Positions 1-12,370 of a stretch of DNA of 64,000 bases are shown here, piece after piece (positions within the stretch are counted from its first letter, which is position 1; the number at the start of each line of letters is the position of its first letter). The stretch spans positions 526,001 through 590,000 of the forward strand of contig JAIXMQ010000009.1 of NCBI GenBank assembly GCA_025716855.1, given 5' to 3'. The notes beneath the pieces are model-generated. The model saw only the letters and a list, made by a program, of their open reading frames with translations. It ran no database searches and had not been told where the DNA came from. The stretch is from Pilaira anomala (Eukaryota > Mucoromycota > Mucoromycetes > Mucorales > Mucoraceae). The translations under genes were made by a program, and so were the position numbers.

Positions 1-1
1 A

Positions 2-3000
2 TGTACAGCAGGGGCCATTCAACCCATTTCAATCCTCTTCTTTGGAAACGTTCTTAAAAATATGGGAGAAGCGATCGCATATCAACAAGACATGATGGAA
101 AAAGTCTATCCCATCATCTTGATCTATCTCTATATCGGTACGGCCGTCACAGTCTCTGCCTACATTTCAAATTGTCTCTGGGTCCTGACTGGCGAAAACC
201 AAACTAGACGTATTCGTCAACTTTACCTTCATTCAATTCTAAGACAGGATATGGCTTGGTTTGATCGATCCAAAGATGGGTCTTTAACGACTCGATTAGC
301 TGTGGATATTTCCATCATTCAGGAAGGCATCTCTGAGAAATTCGGACAGTTTTTGATGTGCCTTGCACAGTTTATTGGAGGTTGTGCTGTGGCCTTTACA
401 AAAGGATGGCAGTTGGCGCTTGTGATGACGGCTGTGACGCCCGCGATTGCAGTGACGGGTGGTGTCATGGGTATCTTGGTGACTAAATATACAGTGCAAG
501 CACAAGATGCTTATGCAGATGCTGGGTCAGTCTCTGAACAAGTGATTACGGGTATACGTACCGTGTACGCATTCTCCTTACAAGACAGATTCTCTACACG
601 ATACGATGAGAAACTAGAGAAGGCGATGAAAGCCGGTATGAAACGAGGCATAATACTCGGTCTCGGACTCGGTACGTTTATGTTTACATTATTTGGAATG
701 TACGGACTTTCGTTTTGGTATGGGTCAGGTCTCGTCTATCAACATAAAATGGATGGATCGACCGTGTTGGTTGTGTTTTTAGCAATGATGATTGGCGAAT
801 TTTCATTGTTACAGCTGCCAGGTCATTTATCAGCCGTTTCTGGAGCTTCTGCAGCCGCTTACAAGATATTTCAAACGATCCATCGGGTACCTGAAATAGA
901 TGCTACGAGTCCTGTTGGAGAAAAACCAGTGTGTGTGTTGGGTGAAATTGAATTTAATCAGGTCCGGTTCAAGTATCCGACACGTCCTGATACCATTATT
1001 TTAAAAAACTTGAATTTGAAAATCAAACCAGGTATGACGGTTGCGTTTGTAGGACCTTCAGGGTCAGGAAAATCCACTAGTGTGGCTTTATTGCAAAGGT
1101 TTTATGATCCTATTTCGGGTTCAATCAGTTTAGATGGTAAGAACCTGAAAGATTTGAACGTGAGTTGGCTTCGTGAAAAAATTGGCGTTGTTTCTCAGGA
1201 ACCTGTCTTGTTTAATACCAGTATACGTCAAAATATCATCTTGGGTAGTTCGAACCCGAATATAAATCAAAGTGAAGTCATCGATGCTTGTAAAAAGGCA
1301 AATTGTCATAGTTTTATTAAACAGTTGCCGAATGGGTATGATACTTTAGTAGGAGAGCATGGTGGTATGTTATCAGGTGGTCAGAAACAACGTATTGCAA
1401 TTGCTAGAGCTATTTTAAAGAATCCTGCTATTTTATTGTTGGATGAAGTAAGTTTTTTTTTTTTTTGTTCTAGAGCAATGGCGTTGTTTTTTTTATATTT
1501 ATTTACTACTTTTATTTATTATAGGCCACATCTGCGTTAGATACACAGTCTGAACGCTTAGTACAGAAAGCACTTGATGAAGCTTCAATCAATCGAACTA
1601 CAATCATTATTGCGCATCGTCTCTCAACCGTTCGTAATGCAGATCTTATCGTTGTTATGGAACAAGGTGACTTGATAGAACAAGGAACACATAATGAGCT
1701 TTTAGCAAAAGGAGGAGTGTACTCTGAGCTAGTAAAAAAGCAACAAATTGATACAATTGATATAGGCAACACGATCATCACGGAAAAAAAAGATGATGAT
1801 GATGATGATGAAGCTCTTTTACTTCAAGAAGCTATAGAAGTCAACCGAAAGAGCTATCTCGAGAAGAAAAGGGCTTCTGATCATTCTACTATTGAAAAAG
1901 GAGGAAGCATTTATAATAACGGTCGCTTATCCGTCATTGATGGATTTGAAGTTAAAAAGAAAAGGGAAGCGTTAGAAAAGAAGCAAGCAAAAAAAATGAA
2001 GGCTCCTGTACTCAAAGTATTTATGGAAATGCGTCCTCAGTGGGGTTGGATGGCGTTAGGCTGTTTAGGTGCTTCTATTTCTGGTACGGTCTTTCCTCTT
2101 TATGCTCTTTTCTTTGCTAAAGTGATTACATTGCTCAATGAAAACGATGATCGATATTATGGGCCATTTGAAGGCCCTAACTTTTATTCCTTCCTATTTC
2201 TTGTGCTAGGTATTGGTGCTTTTCTTGGGTTTACTTTACAAGTAATTTCTTTTGAAGTAGCAGGTGCTAAATACACTCGGGTTCTACGTAGTAAGTTGTT
2301 CAAGGCTTATATGAAACAAGAAATTGGGTTCTTTGATCGAGATGAAAATAGTGTTGGATCTCTCACTGCAAAGCTGGCATTAGATGCTAAATGTGTGAAC
2401 GAATTGGTAACTAAAGTATGTGGTGATATTATGCAAATTATTGTTACATCAGTGATAGGTACATACATAAAACTGATAAAAAAAAATTAAAACTTTAAGT
2501 CCTGACTTTTTTTTTTCTAAAAAAATTTACAGGTTTAACCATATCGTTTACTTATAGCTGGAGATTGACTTTAATTATTCTTTGTATGTCTCCACTAATT
2601 ATTGGTGCGTCTGGATGGAACTCCAAAATCCAACAAAATTTTGAGAATAATACAAAAAACAATGGAAGTGAAACAGCTGAAGTTGCCAACGAAGCAATTA
2701 AAGAAATTCGAACAGTAGCTGCGTTGAATAAACAGGTTTATTTTGAAGAGAGATACTTTCAAGCGACAAAAGATATGTATCGCTTAGCTAAACGTAGAGC
2801 ATATACTTCTTCTATTGGATTCTCACTTTTACAAGGTACTTCCATGTACACTAATGCAGTTGGCTTTTATGCTGGTGTCAGACTGATTTTACAAAACAAG
2901 ATCGATTTAAACGAGATGATTATTACCATGATGTCTATCATGATCATGTCAGATAGTATTGGAAGAAGTAGTGTGTTTATTGCCACCTTTGTCAAAGCAA

Positions 3001-3851
3001 AAGTTGCAGCTATAGCTGTATTCCAAGCTTTAGGACGTCAACCAGAAATTGATCCAGAAATGGAAGGTGTTGAGCTCTGTCATTCAGATGTCGATGGAGC
3101 GATCGATTTTAGTGATGTTAGTTTCAGGTACCCAGCTAGACCGAACGTTCCTATTTTTAGTGGTAAATTTAATTTAAAAGGTAAAAAGGGGCAAACAATT
3201 GCACTAGTAGGACCTTCTGGATGTGGTAAATCTACTACCATTGGTATGCTACAGCGCTGGTATGATCCTTCACATGGAGCTGTCCGATTAGATAATCATA
3301 ATGTGAAATCATTCTCCGTGAAGAATCTTCGTAGTCATATGGCTTTAGTAGGACAAGAACCGGTTTTGTTTGACCTTAGCATTGGTGATAACGTTCGATT
3401 TGGAGTGGAAGATTCTGAAAATGTGACACAAGCTTTGGTAGAAGAAGCGTGTAAGGCAGCTAATATCCATAAGTTCATTACAAGCTTACCAGATGGATAT
3501 GAAACACGCGTAGGCGATAAAGGATCTCAGTTATCCGGAGGACAAAAGCAAAGAATAGCTATTGCAAGAGCATTAATCCGTAAGCCAAAGGTTCTGCTAT
3601 TGGATGAAGCAACATCCGCTCTTGATAGTGAAAGTGAGAAACAAGTTCAGGAAGCATTGGATAAAATATTAGAAGAAGGCGGAAGAACAACCATTACAAT
3701 AGCACATAGATTATCTACTATAACAAATGCAGATGTTATTTGTGTAATTAAAGATGGTTGTGTAATAGAAAAAGGAAATCATTGGGAGCTATTAAAACTA
3801 AATGGCGTTTACACCAGTCTGGTAAAGCAGCAATCATTAAAAACAACTTAA
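2..3851 (+). CDS. ABC transporter, full-length P-glycoprotein type (ABCB), 5' partial
   Basis: Predicted ATP-driven exporter of hydrophobic compounds or lipids in a cellular membrane. It is open from base 2, so the true start lies upstream; 1232 codons are visible against about 1280 for the family. Exons are 2-1447, 1525-2458 and 2533-3851, with introns GTAAGT..ATAG and GTACAT..ACAG that keep frame. The order is TMD1, NBD1, linker, TMD2, NBD2. NBD1 has Walker [10 protein letters not shown] (near 1052), signature LSGGQKQR (near 1369) and Walker B ILLLDE. NBD2 has Walker [10 protein letters not shown] (near 3210), LSGGQ and [12 protein letters not shown]. Intron 1 cuts directly after the NBD1 Walker B Asp-Glu. 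The linker is highly charged, with an aspartate run near 1793-1811. Family and domain order are secure; the substrate is not predictable. Confidence 0.95.
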
Positions 3852-3950
3852 TTTATTTCAAGTCCCACTACTTCTTTAACCTCAGGTTAAAATAATAATA
3901 ATAAAAAAAAAAACTTATTCTTTACAAAAAACCAAATAAATGAAGACATT

Positions 3951-5414
3951 ATGAGTAATCTACCAAATGCAGACTTTAGTGAACCTTATTCTTCAGTTTC
4001 CTTTCAATATAAGCAACTTACTTCACCATACCCTTACAGCAACAATGACACAACCGATCCAAGTAAAACTTTTGTATTTCCTAAACGTAGTCAAGTTACA
4101 AGATGGTTTCGACATCATCAAAAGAGTTTCTTAATGATTTTATGTGTCATACTGGTTATATTATTTTTTATACGAGATATAATTTCAAATTACTGGACTT
4201 TTATAAGGATAAAAATGGATAACACAATGTTTGATCGTGGTTATGTCGCTTGTGGGGTATTACGAAAAGAACCCATGTTATATGTGCAAGATACCCGCCA
4301 CGTTCAGGTTGTTTGGGAGATGAACTGTGGCATGTCAAATAAGGAAATGTTCTTGAGCCATTGGATAGACGATTCTAATAATAAGACAATGATTGGGCCT
4401 ATTGAACCTAAGGTCCTGGACAATTATCATACAGTATATAAAGCAACCATTGGACCCATAGAAGAAGGTGGAGCTATCAACTATCGTATCGAGACATCGA
4501 GAAAAGGGGCAGATCAAAATAGAAATAAGAAAGTGATAGCAATACATACTTTTAACTGGTTTACAAAGATCGATACACAACCAATTCGTGTAGCAGCTAT
4601 CGCCGATAATCAGTTTGGTATGCTCACATTTTCATCATTACTGCGTCAAATTAGAAAATTTCCAAAAAACCAACAACCTCATTTCTTACTTCATGCTGGT
4701 GATGCAGTTCAGAATTACCCTTCATTAAGGCAATGGCAAACTGATTTTGCTGGTCCTTTAACAGTGCATGGTTTAAGTCAAAAAATGCCATTGATTTATG
4801 CACATGGTAATCATGATTATGACAGACGAGGAGAATATACTTATACAAGAAATCACGCACCACACGAACATTCTTGGTTTTCATTTTCAATGGCAAATGG
4901 AGCTATTCGATTTATTGTGCTGGACAGCAATATTGATTGGGATTTACAAGATCAATGGTTAAAGGAAGAGATCAAATCAAATGAATTTAAACAAGCTCAG
5001 TTCCGTATTGTTGTAGTACATGTACCACCATTTTTAGAATATTGGGATCCACATGCTTGGTTTCAACAAGGTGAGAGTAAATGGGGAGCCTTTGTTAAGG
5101 ATCGTTATGTACCTTTATTTGAAGAAGGCGGTGTAGACGTAGTTATATCAGGACATCAGCATAATTATGAACGTGGTGAACGTAATGGGATTCATTATGC
5201 TATTATCGGTGGTGGAGGCGGTGATCTTGATTTTGATCAAGTGACAGATTGGGCTATGTATGAAGCAAAGTTATTAGATTTTCATTTTGTTATGCTTGAA
5301 TTTAAGCCGCCTACAATCGATTTAAATCGATGGGTATTACAATGGAATACTTTTAATGTCAAGGGAAAAAAGATAGATTCTGTCTTAATAGAATCTCGAA
5401 TTGAAAAGAAATAA
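3951..5414 (+). CDS. Membrane-anchored calcineurin-like metallophosphoesterase (purple-acid-phosphatase-like)
   Basis: Single-exon gene of 487 aa. A cytosolic N-terminus of about 60 residues precedes one transmembrane segment (about residues 61-76, LMILCVILVILFF) and then a large domain, which suggests a type II membrane protein with a lumenal or extracellular catalytic domain. A beta-rich region comes before the metallophosphatase core. Metal-binding motifs read in order: ADNQFG, HAGD, GNHDY, VVVHVPP and SGHQHNYE, which fits the dinuclear metal centre of calcineurin-like or purple acid phosphatases. The first motif has Asn-Gln where many relatives carry other residues, so exact metal chemistry is uncertain. 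It lies about 100 bp downstream of the ABC transporter on the same strand. The substrate is unknown. Confidence 0.85.
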   Translation: MSNLPNADFSEPYSSVSFQYKQLTSPYPYSNNDTTDPSKTFVFPKRSQVTRWFRHHQKSFLMILCVILVILFFIRDIISNYWTFIRIKMDNTMFDRGYVACGVLRKEPMLYVQDTRHVQVVWEMNCGMSNKEMFLSHWIDDSNNKTMIGPIEPKVLDNYHTVYKATIGPIEEGGAINYRIETSRKGADQNRNKKVIAIHTFNWFTKIDTQPIRVAAIADNQFGMLTFSSLLRQIRKFPKNQQPHFLLHAGDAVQNYPSLRQWQTDFAGPLTVHGLSQKMPLIYAHGNHDYDRRGEYTYTRNHAPHEHSWFSFSMANGAIRFIVLDSNIDWDLQDQWLKEEIKSNEFKQAQFRIVVVHVPPFLEYWDPHAWFQQGESKWGAFVKDRYVPLFEEGGVDVVISGHQHNYERGERNGIHYAIIGGGGGDLDFDQVTDWAMYEAKLLDFHFVMLEFKPPTIDLNRWVLQWNTFNVKGKKIDSVLIESRIEKK

Positions 5415-5548
5415 AGTGTAATAATAACAATAATAATAAAAGACTCTCCCCTATTTTTTTTATATATTTATAACAGCTTCATTACTACTATGAAATTGCT
5501 TCTTATGTTCTGAACTGAGCGTTTTGTTTCCAAAAGTAATGTTATATT

Positions 5549-5884
5549 TTAGACACCTATTGGACAAATTGGTAGAATGATACAACGTTGAAGCATAAAT
5601 TCTATGGGATTGACGCATATGAATTCTACACTGCATACATGAGTTTTATAAGCTTTATCGCACTGTAAACAACGGGAAAGTCCCTTAAGTTCATTAGTTT
5701 TCTTTGTATTCGGAACATCCAATGTGTTGAATCGAACGGACGGTGCAGAATGCTCCTGACATCCATTAATTTCTCCAGAATAATTGCGAATTAATATGAG
5801 ATGATTAATTTACTCTTCTCTTGAAGTATGTGAACGACTACAAGAACAACAATAAAATCTTGGATCTTCTAGATCAGGTACCTT
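5549..5884 (-). pseudogene. Short decayed coding stretch with Cys-rich motif
   Basis: On the minus strand 112 codons stay open apart from one in-frame TAA. The translation holds cysteine pairs (FYCCSCSRSH and CLQCDKAYKTHVC), which suggests a zinc-binding fragment. No start codon or neighbouring exons could be joined to it. It fills most of the 530-bp gap between the phosphatase and metaxin. It may be a relic of a mobile element or an old gene; I do not recognise the family. Confidence 0.3.
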
Positions 5885-5943
5885 AATACAATATCATTTT
5901 TTTTTGTACGACTATTTTTATTATTATTATATCAAGTAAATAT

Positions 5944-7073
5944 TTATTCATCTTCCTCATAATCTTCATCTTCATACTCTTCATCATCATCATCACGTAT
6001 ATCTATACTGACAATACCATTATAAATAACGTAAGCTAAAAAGAAAGTGATTCCACCTGCAATTGACCAAATACGTTTACGTTCAAAATCGATTTGTGAT
6101 TTACTCTTTTCCTTCTTTTCTTCATTATTTCCCATGTAAGATACCACATCATCTTTTACCGTACCCAAGAAACCCGTAGGGTTATTCAAGAAAGTTCTCC
6201 AGAGTGATGGAACATCCTCAGAAGGTTCAGATTCAATCTGTTGTTCTTCTGAAAATAAAAGGGATTTTATGCGATCACAATAACTTGCAAGTTGTGGGTA
6301 TTCGTTTGTAAGGATGTGCTGTAATCGTTTATGCGCTAAGTCAGGATACAAATGTAAAGAAAGATATCCAAATATAATACAATCCAATGTTGTTGCAGTC
6401 TCGCCAAACATGTATTCTTTATCATCTAATTGTGTTTGTAAAGTATCATATGTGTTACGAGCCAATTGATACATCTACACATTTATATATATATATAAAA
6501 AAAAAAGAGTTAAAAACTTGATCCAAATAGTTTTATATCTGTAATTTACATGATGCCAGCCAGTCTTTAATAATTCCTTCATTTCTTCCTTTTCGTTTTG
6601 AGGTAATCCAGCATCATCAGCAGTAATCTCGACATTGTATTTTGCTAATCTAGCTTTGGCATTTTTTTTAAGCTGGATAGGTACGAGATAACGAGAAGGA
6701 AATGATAATAATGTTGCATAAGTGGGTCGAACGTTCTTTATAAAATTGGCAGAATCTGCATACCAAGTATATAACTAGTAGTGGGTTGAAGTTAATATTT
6801 TTCCATAACCCTATTTGGTTTAACTTTTATTTTACCATGCAATCATAAAGTTTTTCTTGTACTAAAGTAGCATAACTAGAAAGACAACGAGTTAATATAG
6901 TGATCGTTTTTAAAGCAAAAATATATATATATATATATTTACGCGAAATATTCAGCTTTCTGCTCTGGAGTCAAGTCTTTATTGGCATCTTTACCAAGTT
7001 TAACTAAATGACTTAAGATACGATCGGCACCAGCAACCCAAACAGCACCATGTTTAAGCAAAGGAAGCTCACC

Positions 7074-7111
<38 letters not shown>

Positions 7112-7311
7112 ATTGAGTGGGTTATAGAAAGAGAGAGAGAGAGAAAAAAGAAGGTAATCTAACCTGTTGGACTAGTTTGAGGGTCATTACAAGTAACGAC
7201 AGTATATTCTTGCTTTACGAGACGTAAATAAGCTTCAATAACAATACATTTAGGATCGATCGATGGAGCATTAAAGGCAGAGCCCCAGACATAAAGTTGC
7301 ATATTTGACAT
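5944..7311 (-). CDS. SAM37: Metaxin / Sam37-like mitochondrial outer-membrane import protein
   Basis: Predicted component of the mitochondrial sorting and assembly machinery that inserts beta-barrel proteins. Five exons on the minus strand are 7311-7164, 7072-6943, 6875-6836, 6774-6550 and 6474-5944; all have GT..AG borders and keep frame, giving 357 aa. The N-terminus (LYVWGSAFNAPSIDPKC) is the thioredoxin-like half of the metaxin GST fold. The C-terminal half carries the helical domain (MFGETATTLDCIIFGYLSL). A single hydrophobic segment at about residues 316-336 is followed by a very acidic tail (DDDDEEYEDEDYEEDE). This architecture fits a tail-anchored outer-membrane metaxin. Intron 1 holds an (AT)n run near 7076-7108. 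Confidence 0.88.
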
Positions 7312-8021
7312 TATTAAATATTACAAAGAAGTTTTTTTTTTCTTTTAACTCCCATGTTTTTGAACTTATCCTCCCCCCAGCACGGCTTACAGTTAATAGG
7401 CGCTTTATTGCAACTCAGCTATTTATCACATAGGTATGATCTAAAGGATTGATATACTAAGCTTCTATGGATACACAATTATTGATATAAAATGATTTAT
7501 GAATAAGGTCTTATAGTTCAAGAAGTTGATATAACTATGTAAGTTTTAAGCACTTGTATAATTAAAAGGATGCGTATCTTTCGAATAGGAGAATCTAGAA
7601 CAAAACGCATAATAAGGATAGCCATTTTTCTTTAAAAGATACAGTAGGATAAATAAACATCTTTATTTCTTTCTATTGCCATTATAGGTTTCTCCTTCTT
7701 AATTACCATAATTTTTGTGAACCATTTAAGCTTGAGTCAATACCATTTGTGAACTTTATGTATTGCTTATGAATAAATTCTTGGAATATGTTTGACAGAT
7801 GTCAAAGACATGCAATTAAACATATATTTTGCTGGAACATCATCATAACTAACTTATAATTGATCGCATTCTTAAAAGAGATTTTCAATTGAACAAAAAT
7901 AAATTAACTGATTAAAGATATTTTCTCATTAAAAAGCAGCACAAAATGTCAATAGAAGTTTCTATGTAAGAAAGTTGAACTTCATTTGGTTCAATTTAAG
8001 TAAAAAAAAAAAAAGACTTTA
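7312..8021. other. Intergenic, nothing recognised
   Basis: About 700 bp of AT-rich sequence between the metaxin start and the PITP stop codon. It should hold the metaxin promoter and the PITP 3' region. I see no coding potential, tRNA or repeat in it. Confidence 0.6.
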
Positions 8022-9253
8022 TTACAAATCTTCCAAATTATTAGCAACGATTTCACCTTGATTTCTCTTTTCATCCAAATCTTGCTTTGTTTTTGCTTCC
8101 AAATCACGAATATCTTGAATGGTCATTCCATACCACTTATCTGTCCAACAAAATAATTGTCTATAATACAGATGAAATAAGTATTATATTATAATTTTTG
8201 TTTTGGTGTATTTTTTTTTTTTTTTTTTACCTGTGGAACTTGGTAAATAAAGTATGAACAGTTTTAGCTAAAAAGGATTCAACTTTTCCTTGAATACCAA
8301 ACCACTTGAATTCGATATAAACTAATTTATAACAAGTCATGACAGGTTCACATTTACTTTTCCATTCAGGGTCTGTTAAAGGACCACGACCTGTCTTTTC
8401 TGAATGATAAAGTTTTGGATCTTCTTCAGGTTTATAAGCGTTGGAAGGAATTTTATCATTAGCAATATCAATAATAATCACATTTCTCTTCTTCAAGTCT
8501 AACTTTTTTATTAGATTTTTTTTTTTAACTAGTCATCATAAATATATATATATTATTACCTTCTTTTGATATCTTGAGTGCATTTTCCATCTCACCTCGT
8601 GATCCATTAACATGTAAGGTTTCGTAAACAATTGAAAAGTAATCCTTCATATAACCATTCTTTTTTTTTTTTTATAAAAATACAAAAGTAGTTAATACAT
8701 CCTCACCCTTACAACACTTTGCTGATGATCTAAAAAAAAAAAAAGTTACCTTGAGAACTATATAAAGGAATTAATATATAAAATATAAAATAATCCTACA
8801 ATCATAAAATTTTATATGTACCTGTTTTACAATAAGGATATGCGTTCCAAGCCTACATGTTTGTTTAAAAAAAAAAATGACGAAATGAGTATATCATGAA
8901 TTAGAACTCATTTTTGTTTTTTGTATTACCTCTTCATATAAATCAAGTGAGCCAGCAGGAGCAACGGCTCTAACCATAGCAGGGACACGAGAGGCAAGTC
9001 GAAAAATCTTGTAAGTATATTGACCCTTTTCATTTTCTTTTTCATAAGGTTCATTTTTAATGACTTCTACACCTTCTCCACCACCTGTTTGCTCTTTTGA
9101 GGCAAAAGCAGTAGCATATAATTGAGCTAAAATAAAATGTAAGAAAAAGAGAAGAGTTTTTTTTTTTATCTTCTTTTTTAATGTATATACTTTACCAACT
9201 TGATATTCTTGCTCTGTACAGTTGTTGATAATTCTATATTCGTTAATAATCAT
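8022..9253 (-). CDS. Phosphatidylinositol transfer protein, class I (StAR-like fold)
   Basis: Lipid-exchange protein moving PI and phosphatidylcholine between membranes. Seven exons on the minus strand are 9253-9196, 9126-8930, 8852-8822, 8757-8750, 8659-8560, 8498-8231 and 8160-8022. They join in frame to 266 aa, close to the roughly 270 aa of animal PITPs. Diagnostic stretches are [74 protein letters not shown] and [12 protein letters not shown]. The fourth exon is only 8 nt; without it the reading frame around [11 protein letters not shown] fails. Yeast Sec14 has a different fold, so this is the animal-type family. It diverges from the Ccz1 gene across 225 bp. Confidence 0.93.
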
Positions 9254-9478
9254 TTTTTTTTTAAAAAAAAAGCAAGTGATATAAAAGAGAAAAAAGAAAA
9301 AATAAAAGGAAAAAGTGGTATAACCTTTTTATATTATAGTAAGTTTAACCAGTGATAAATCACGTGTAGAAAGAAGGAGAAAAATAACAACAAACACCTT
9401 TCTTTAAAAAGTTTCCAGCATCAATTTCGGTAAACTCCTCCTCCTTCTTTGTTTATATTCCAAAAAAAAAAAAACAAC
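9254..9478. promoter_or_regulatory. Divergent promoter between PITP and CCZ1, with CACGTG E-box
   Basis: Only 225 bp separate two head-to-head start codons. A palindromic CACGTG core lies at 9361-9366, preceded by T (TCACGTG). Such E-boxes bind bHLH factors in fungi, but use here is inference. The remainder is A-rich with pyrimidine tracts ahead of the CCZ1 start. Confidence 0.35.
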
Positions 9479-11534
9479 ATGAGTCAAGAAGATGAAGCTA
9501 TTTTACCTAGATTGGGTAAAAACTCACCTATATTATCCTATTTTTGTGTTTATAACCCTTCACTGGGCCAAACCGAAGAAACGACCAAAGACCAAATATT
9601 GTATTATACGGCAAAAAAAGTTGTTCCTGCCGATGTTAAAATGAAACAAATTGGGTTAGCACAAGCTCTAGTGAACTTTACTTCGTAAGTGCCCGTATTA
9701 CTTGTTTATGTGTATATACAACTTTCTTACTTTGTTGTATAGAACTTTCTCTCCTTCACAACCTACACAAAACGTCCATTCACAAAAGAATCGAATGGTA
9801 TTTTTACAACCTGAACCTGGATTTTGGATACACATGTGTGTTGAATTAGGTATTCTTCGAAAACAAATCAAAGACTCAAAAGGGAAAGAAAAGTTAGTAA
9901 CCGAGTATTTGGATTCTCAGTTAAATGATAATGCTTTAGAAGCTGTATTAAAGATTGGATATGAACAATTCAAGGTGAAATATATACATATAGGCTATGA
10001 CTACTACCACTACTAAAACATTTGTATTCATATAGTTGTTAAATGGCACCTTTAGTTCAATTTTATATGAAGATAATAAAGTTATAGATAAACCAAATAG
10101 ACAAAGAACAAGAGCATTAATGCACGCTATTGAAGAATTCTTCTCGGAATGGATTTGGAAATGGGATTTTGATCGATTGGATATCATGTGTTTTACAGCA
10201 GTATTTAACGGGGTGCCAGTTCAACCGGTATTACGTAACAATTACTTGCGTGTGAATGAATTAGACGAATCGATCAAGATTAAATTCGATCAACTTATTA
10301 GCCATATATTCGTATTAAACTTACAAGATGGCGGATTAGTCTACCGATCACCTACTTTACTGATTGATGATGTCTGTTCATTAAGAAAATATGTATTGAA
10401 AAAGGTTGAAAAGCATTTAAAGCAAGAAAAGAGAAAATTAGATATTGATTCGACGGTGAAAAAAGATAAAGTATCTGGTTTAAAATCGTTTACAAAATCG
10501 ATTTCTACATCACACATATTGAATTATTTCTCGGTTGGATCAAAATCAACGGATACCTTGAAAACTGCTTCACCTACTACGATTGATACAACTCTTGCGT
10601 TACCTATCACTACCGAAATACCAACGGCTCCTTCCTCGCCTGATGGTACGTTTTTGCCTGAAACGGCAGTAAGTCAAGGTATCTTTTTAACGGGATTGAT
10701 CGAGACGACTGCGATTGGTATGAATGGTGAGGAAAGACCTGTGACTCGATCTGAATTAGTACGTGTGTATATCGCAAGTACTCGAGATGATGAACAATCG
10801 AATAAATTAATTGAATACTACTTGTTAGTTTATAAGGTAAAAAAAAATCATGTTAAAAAAAGAAAAAGAAAAAAACTAACTAACTAACTTATAATTTAAA
10901 GCACAAGAGTAATTTGATTTGGAGCTTTTTATTACCTGCTACATCCAAGTCCGAGAACCTCTTATCCGATCCCATGTTCTACACTGAATTAGAGAAATAT
11001 ATGACCGAGAAAAAATTAGATGAATTAACCGAAGTTTTGAAAGAAAATATTACAAGCATGCAAGAAAAAAGGTAAATATATATATATAAAAGCATTTTAA
11101 CTTGGAAACAGTTTAATAATAAAAAAAAAAGTTTCAATTTAGGAAAGAATTACAAATGTTTTTATTATGATAATACAACACTTAATATTAAATCAACCAT
11201 GATTGATCTGGTGAAAGATAAAAAGACGAATATGCAAGTAACGAATGAAATGTTGTTACAGTTATTAGAAGTAAGAGAAGATTTTGAAAAAATACCACAT
11301 ACAAGTGAGGTTTATACCCGGTCTACAACAAATCATTGGGTTGCTGGTCATCGATTATATAATACATTAAGATCGATTGAAGATCAAGAGAGTCATAGTA
11401 CAACACTTCATGAAAATAGATCTTCGTTAGATGAGTACTGTAGAGATGAAGAGATGAATGATTTTACTGAAATGTATTTGATTGCAGCTAAAAAGGATAC
11501 TTCCTTAGCTGACGTAGAAGGTAAAAAGCTTTGA
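9479..11534 (+). CDS. CCZ1: Vacuolar fusion protein Ccz1 homologue, with a reading-frame problem at the last junction
   Basis: Ccz1 partners Mon1 as the GEF for Rab7/Ypt7 on late endosomes and vacuoles. Exons are 9479-9684, 9743-9974, 10036-10836, 10902-11071 and about 11143-11534. Family features are the N-terminal longin-like segment (PILSYFCVYNPSLG), TFSPSQP, EPGFWIHMCVELG and LLNGTFSSIL, and near the C-terminus YYDNTTLNIKST. The first four exons join cleanly. At the last junction (AAAAAAG|GTAAAT to TTTAG|GAAAG) the obvious sites leave the last exon one base out of frame and stop at TGA 11168-11170, although its 11145-11534 frame is clearly coding. One base fewer in the A6 run at 11065-11070 would repair it. 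This could be an assembly homopolymer error, a real allele defect or an unusual splice. Full length would be about 599 aa. Confidence 0.82.
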
Positions 11535-11648
11535 TTATTGTTTATATCATATGAAACTAAATCATTATTATAATAGAAACATTGAATAAAATGACAACTA
11601 GCTTATTAGATACAATGTATATTGAATAATAAAAAACTATATATATAT

Positions 11649-12129
11649 TTAATGACAAGATTTTCCAAGTGCTCTTAATCTCCAATAATTATAGGGTAAT
11701 GGTACAATAAATCCTGCAGCAGTACTCACGGCGGCTGCCATCCAGAATTTAGGATCATCAAATACGACTTGTCCACCCATGAGATGCCAATCTACTAAAT
11801 TCTCTGATAATTCCATCACCAACATGGAAACAAAACTCATACCCATTGCTGTATTAAATGCTGCAGGATAAGGCACCTTCATTGACCTTTTCAATAAAAC
11901 AGTTTCCAAAGCTAAAGATGTAGATATACCTGCGACCTAATATGCTGTGAGTTACACATTCTGTGGTTATATAATAAACATTTACCATGGCTGCTCCTGT
12001 TGTAATGACAGGTGATAAATCAGGATGATTTAATTGTAAATACCACATTGTAGCAAAATCACCTGTAGTACAACCCAACAAACAACTTGTATTCTTGTTA
12101 GTAATGATCATGATTTGCACAATTTTTTT

Positions 12130-12177
<48 letters not shown>

Positions 12178-12370
12178 GAAGTGTATTTACTCTCGTCCTT
12201 TGCCAGGTAACAGGGTCTGACCAGAATTTGGAACTCGTGATAGGCACCGGTTTCGTTTCTTGTTTGGGTTTATGACAACAAGAAGAGTGTCGATAGATCA
12301 TGGTGTTTCTCACAAGACTCAATACATGTTTGTTTACTTGTGGTTTCTTTGCGAGAGCAATGTTCAACAT
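11649..12370 (-). CDS. DUF4396 family multi-pass membrane protein
   Basis: Three exons on the minus strand are 12370-12177, 12085-11986 and 11936-11649, giving 193 aa. The N-terminal 64 residues are basic and Ser/Thr/Cys-rich, possibly an organelle presequence. After that comes the signature GCTTGDFATM and several hydrophobic helices ending in FIVPLPYNYWRLRALGKSCH, the pattern of DUF4396 proteins (family known, function not established). Intron 1 carries a poly-T run of about 45 nt and a textbook TACTAAC branch site followed by the acceptor at 12087-12086. It converges with Ccz1, 114 bp apart. Confidence 0.72.
12130..12174 (-). repeat. Poly-T run inside an intron
   Basis: About 45 consecutive T residues on the + strand, poly-A in the transcript, directly after the 5' splice site of the DUF4396 gene. 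It is among the longest homopolymers in the window and a likely site of length variation or assembly error. Confidence 0.8.
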
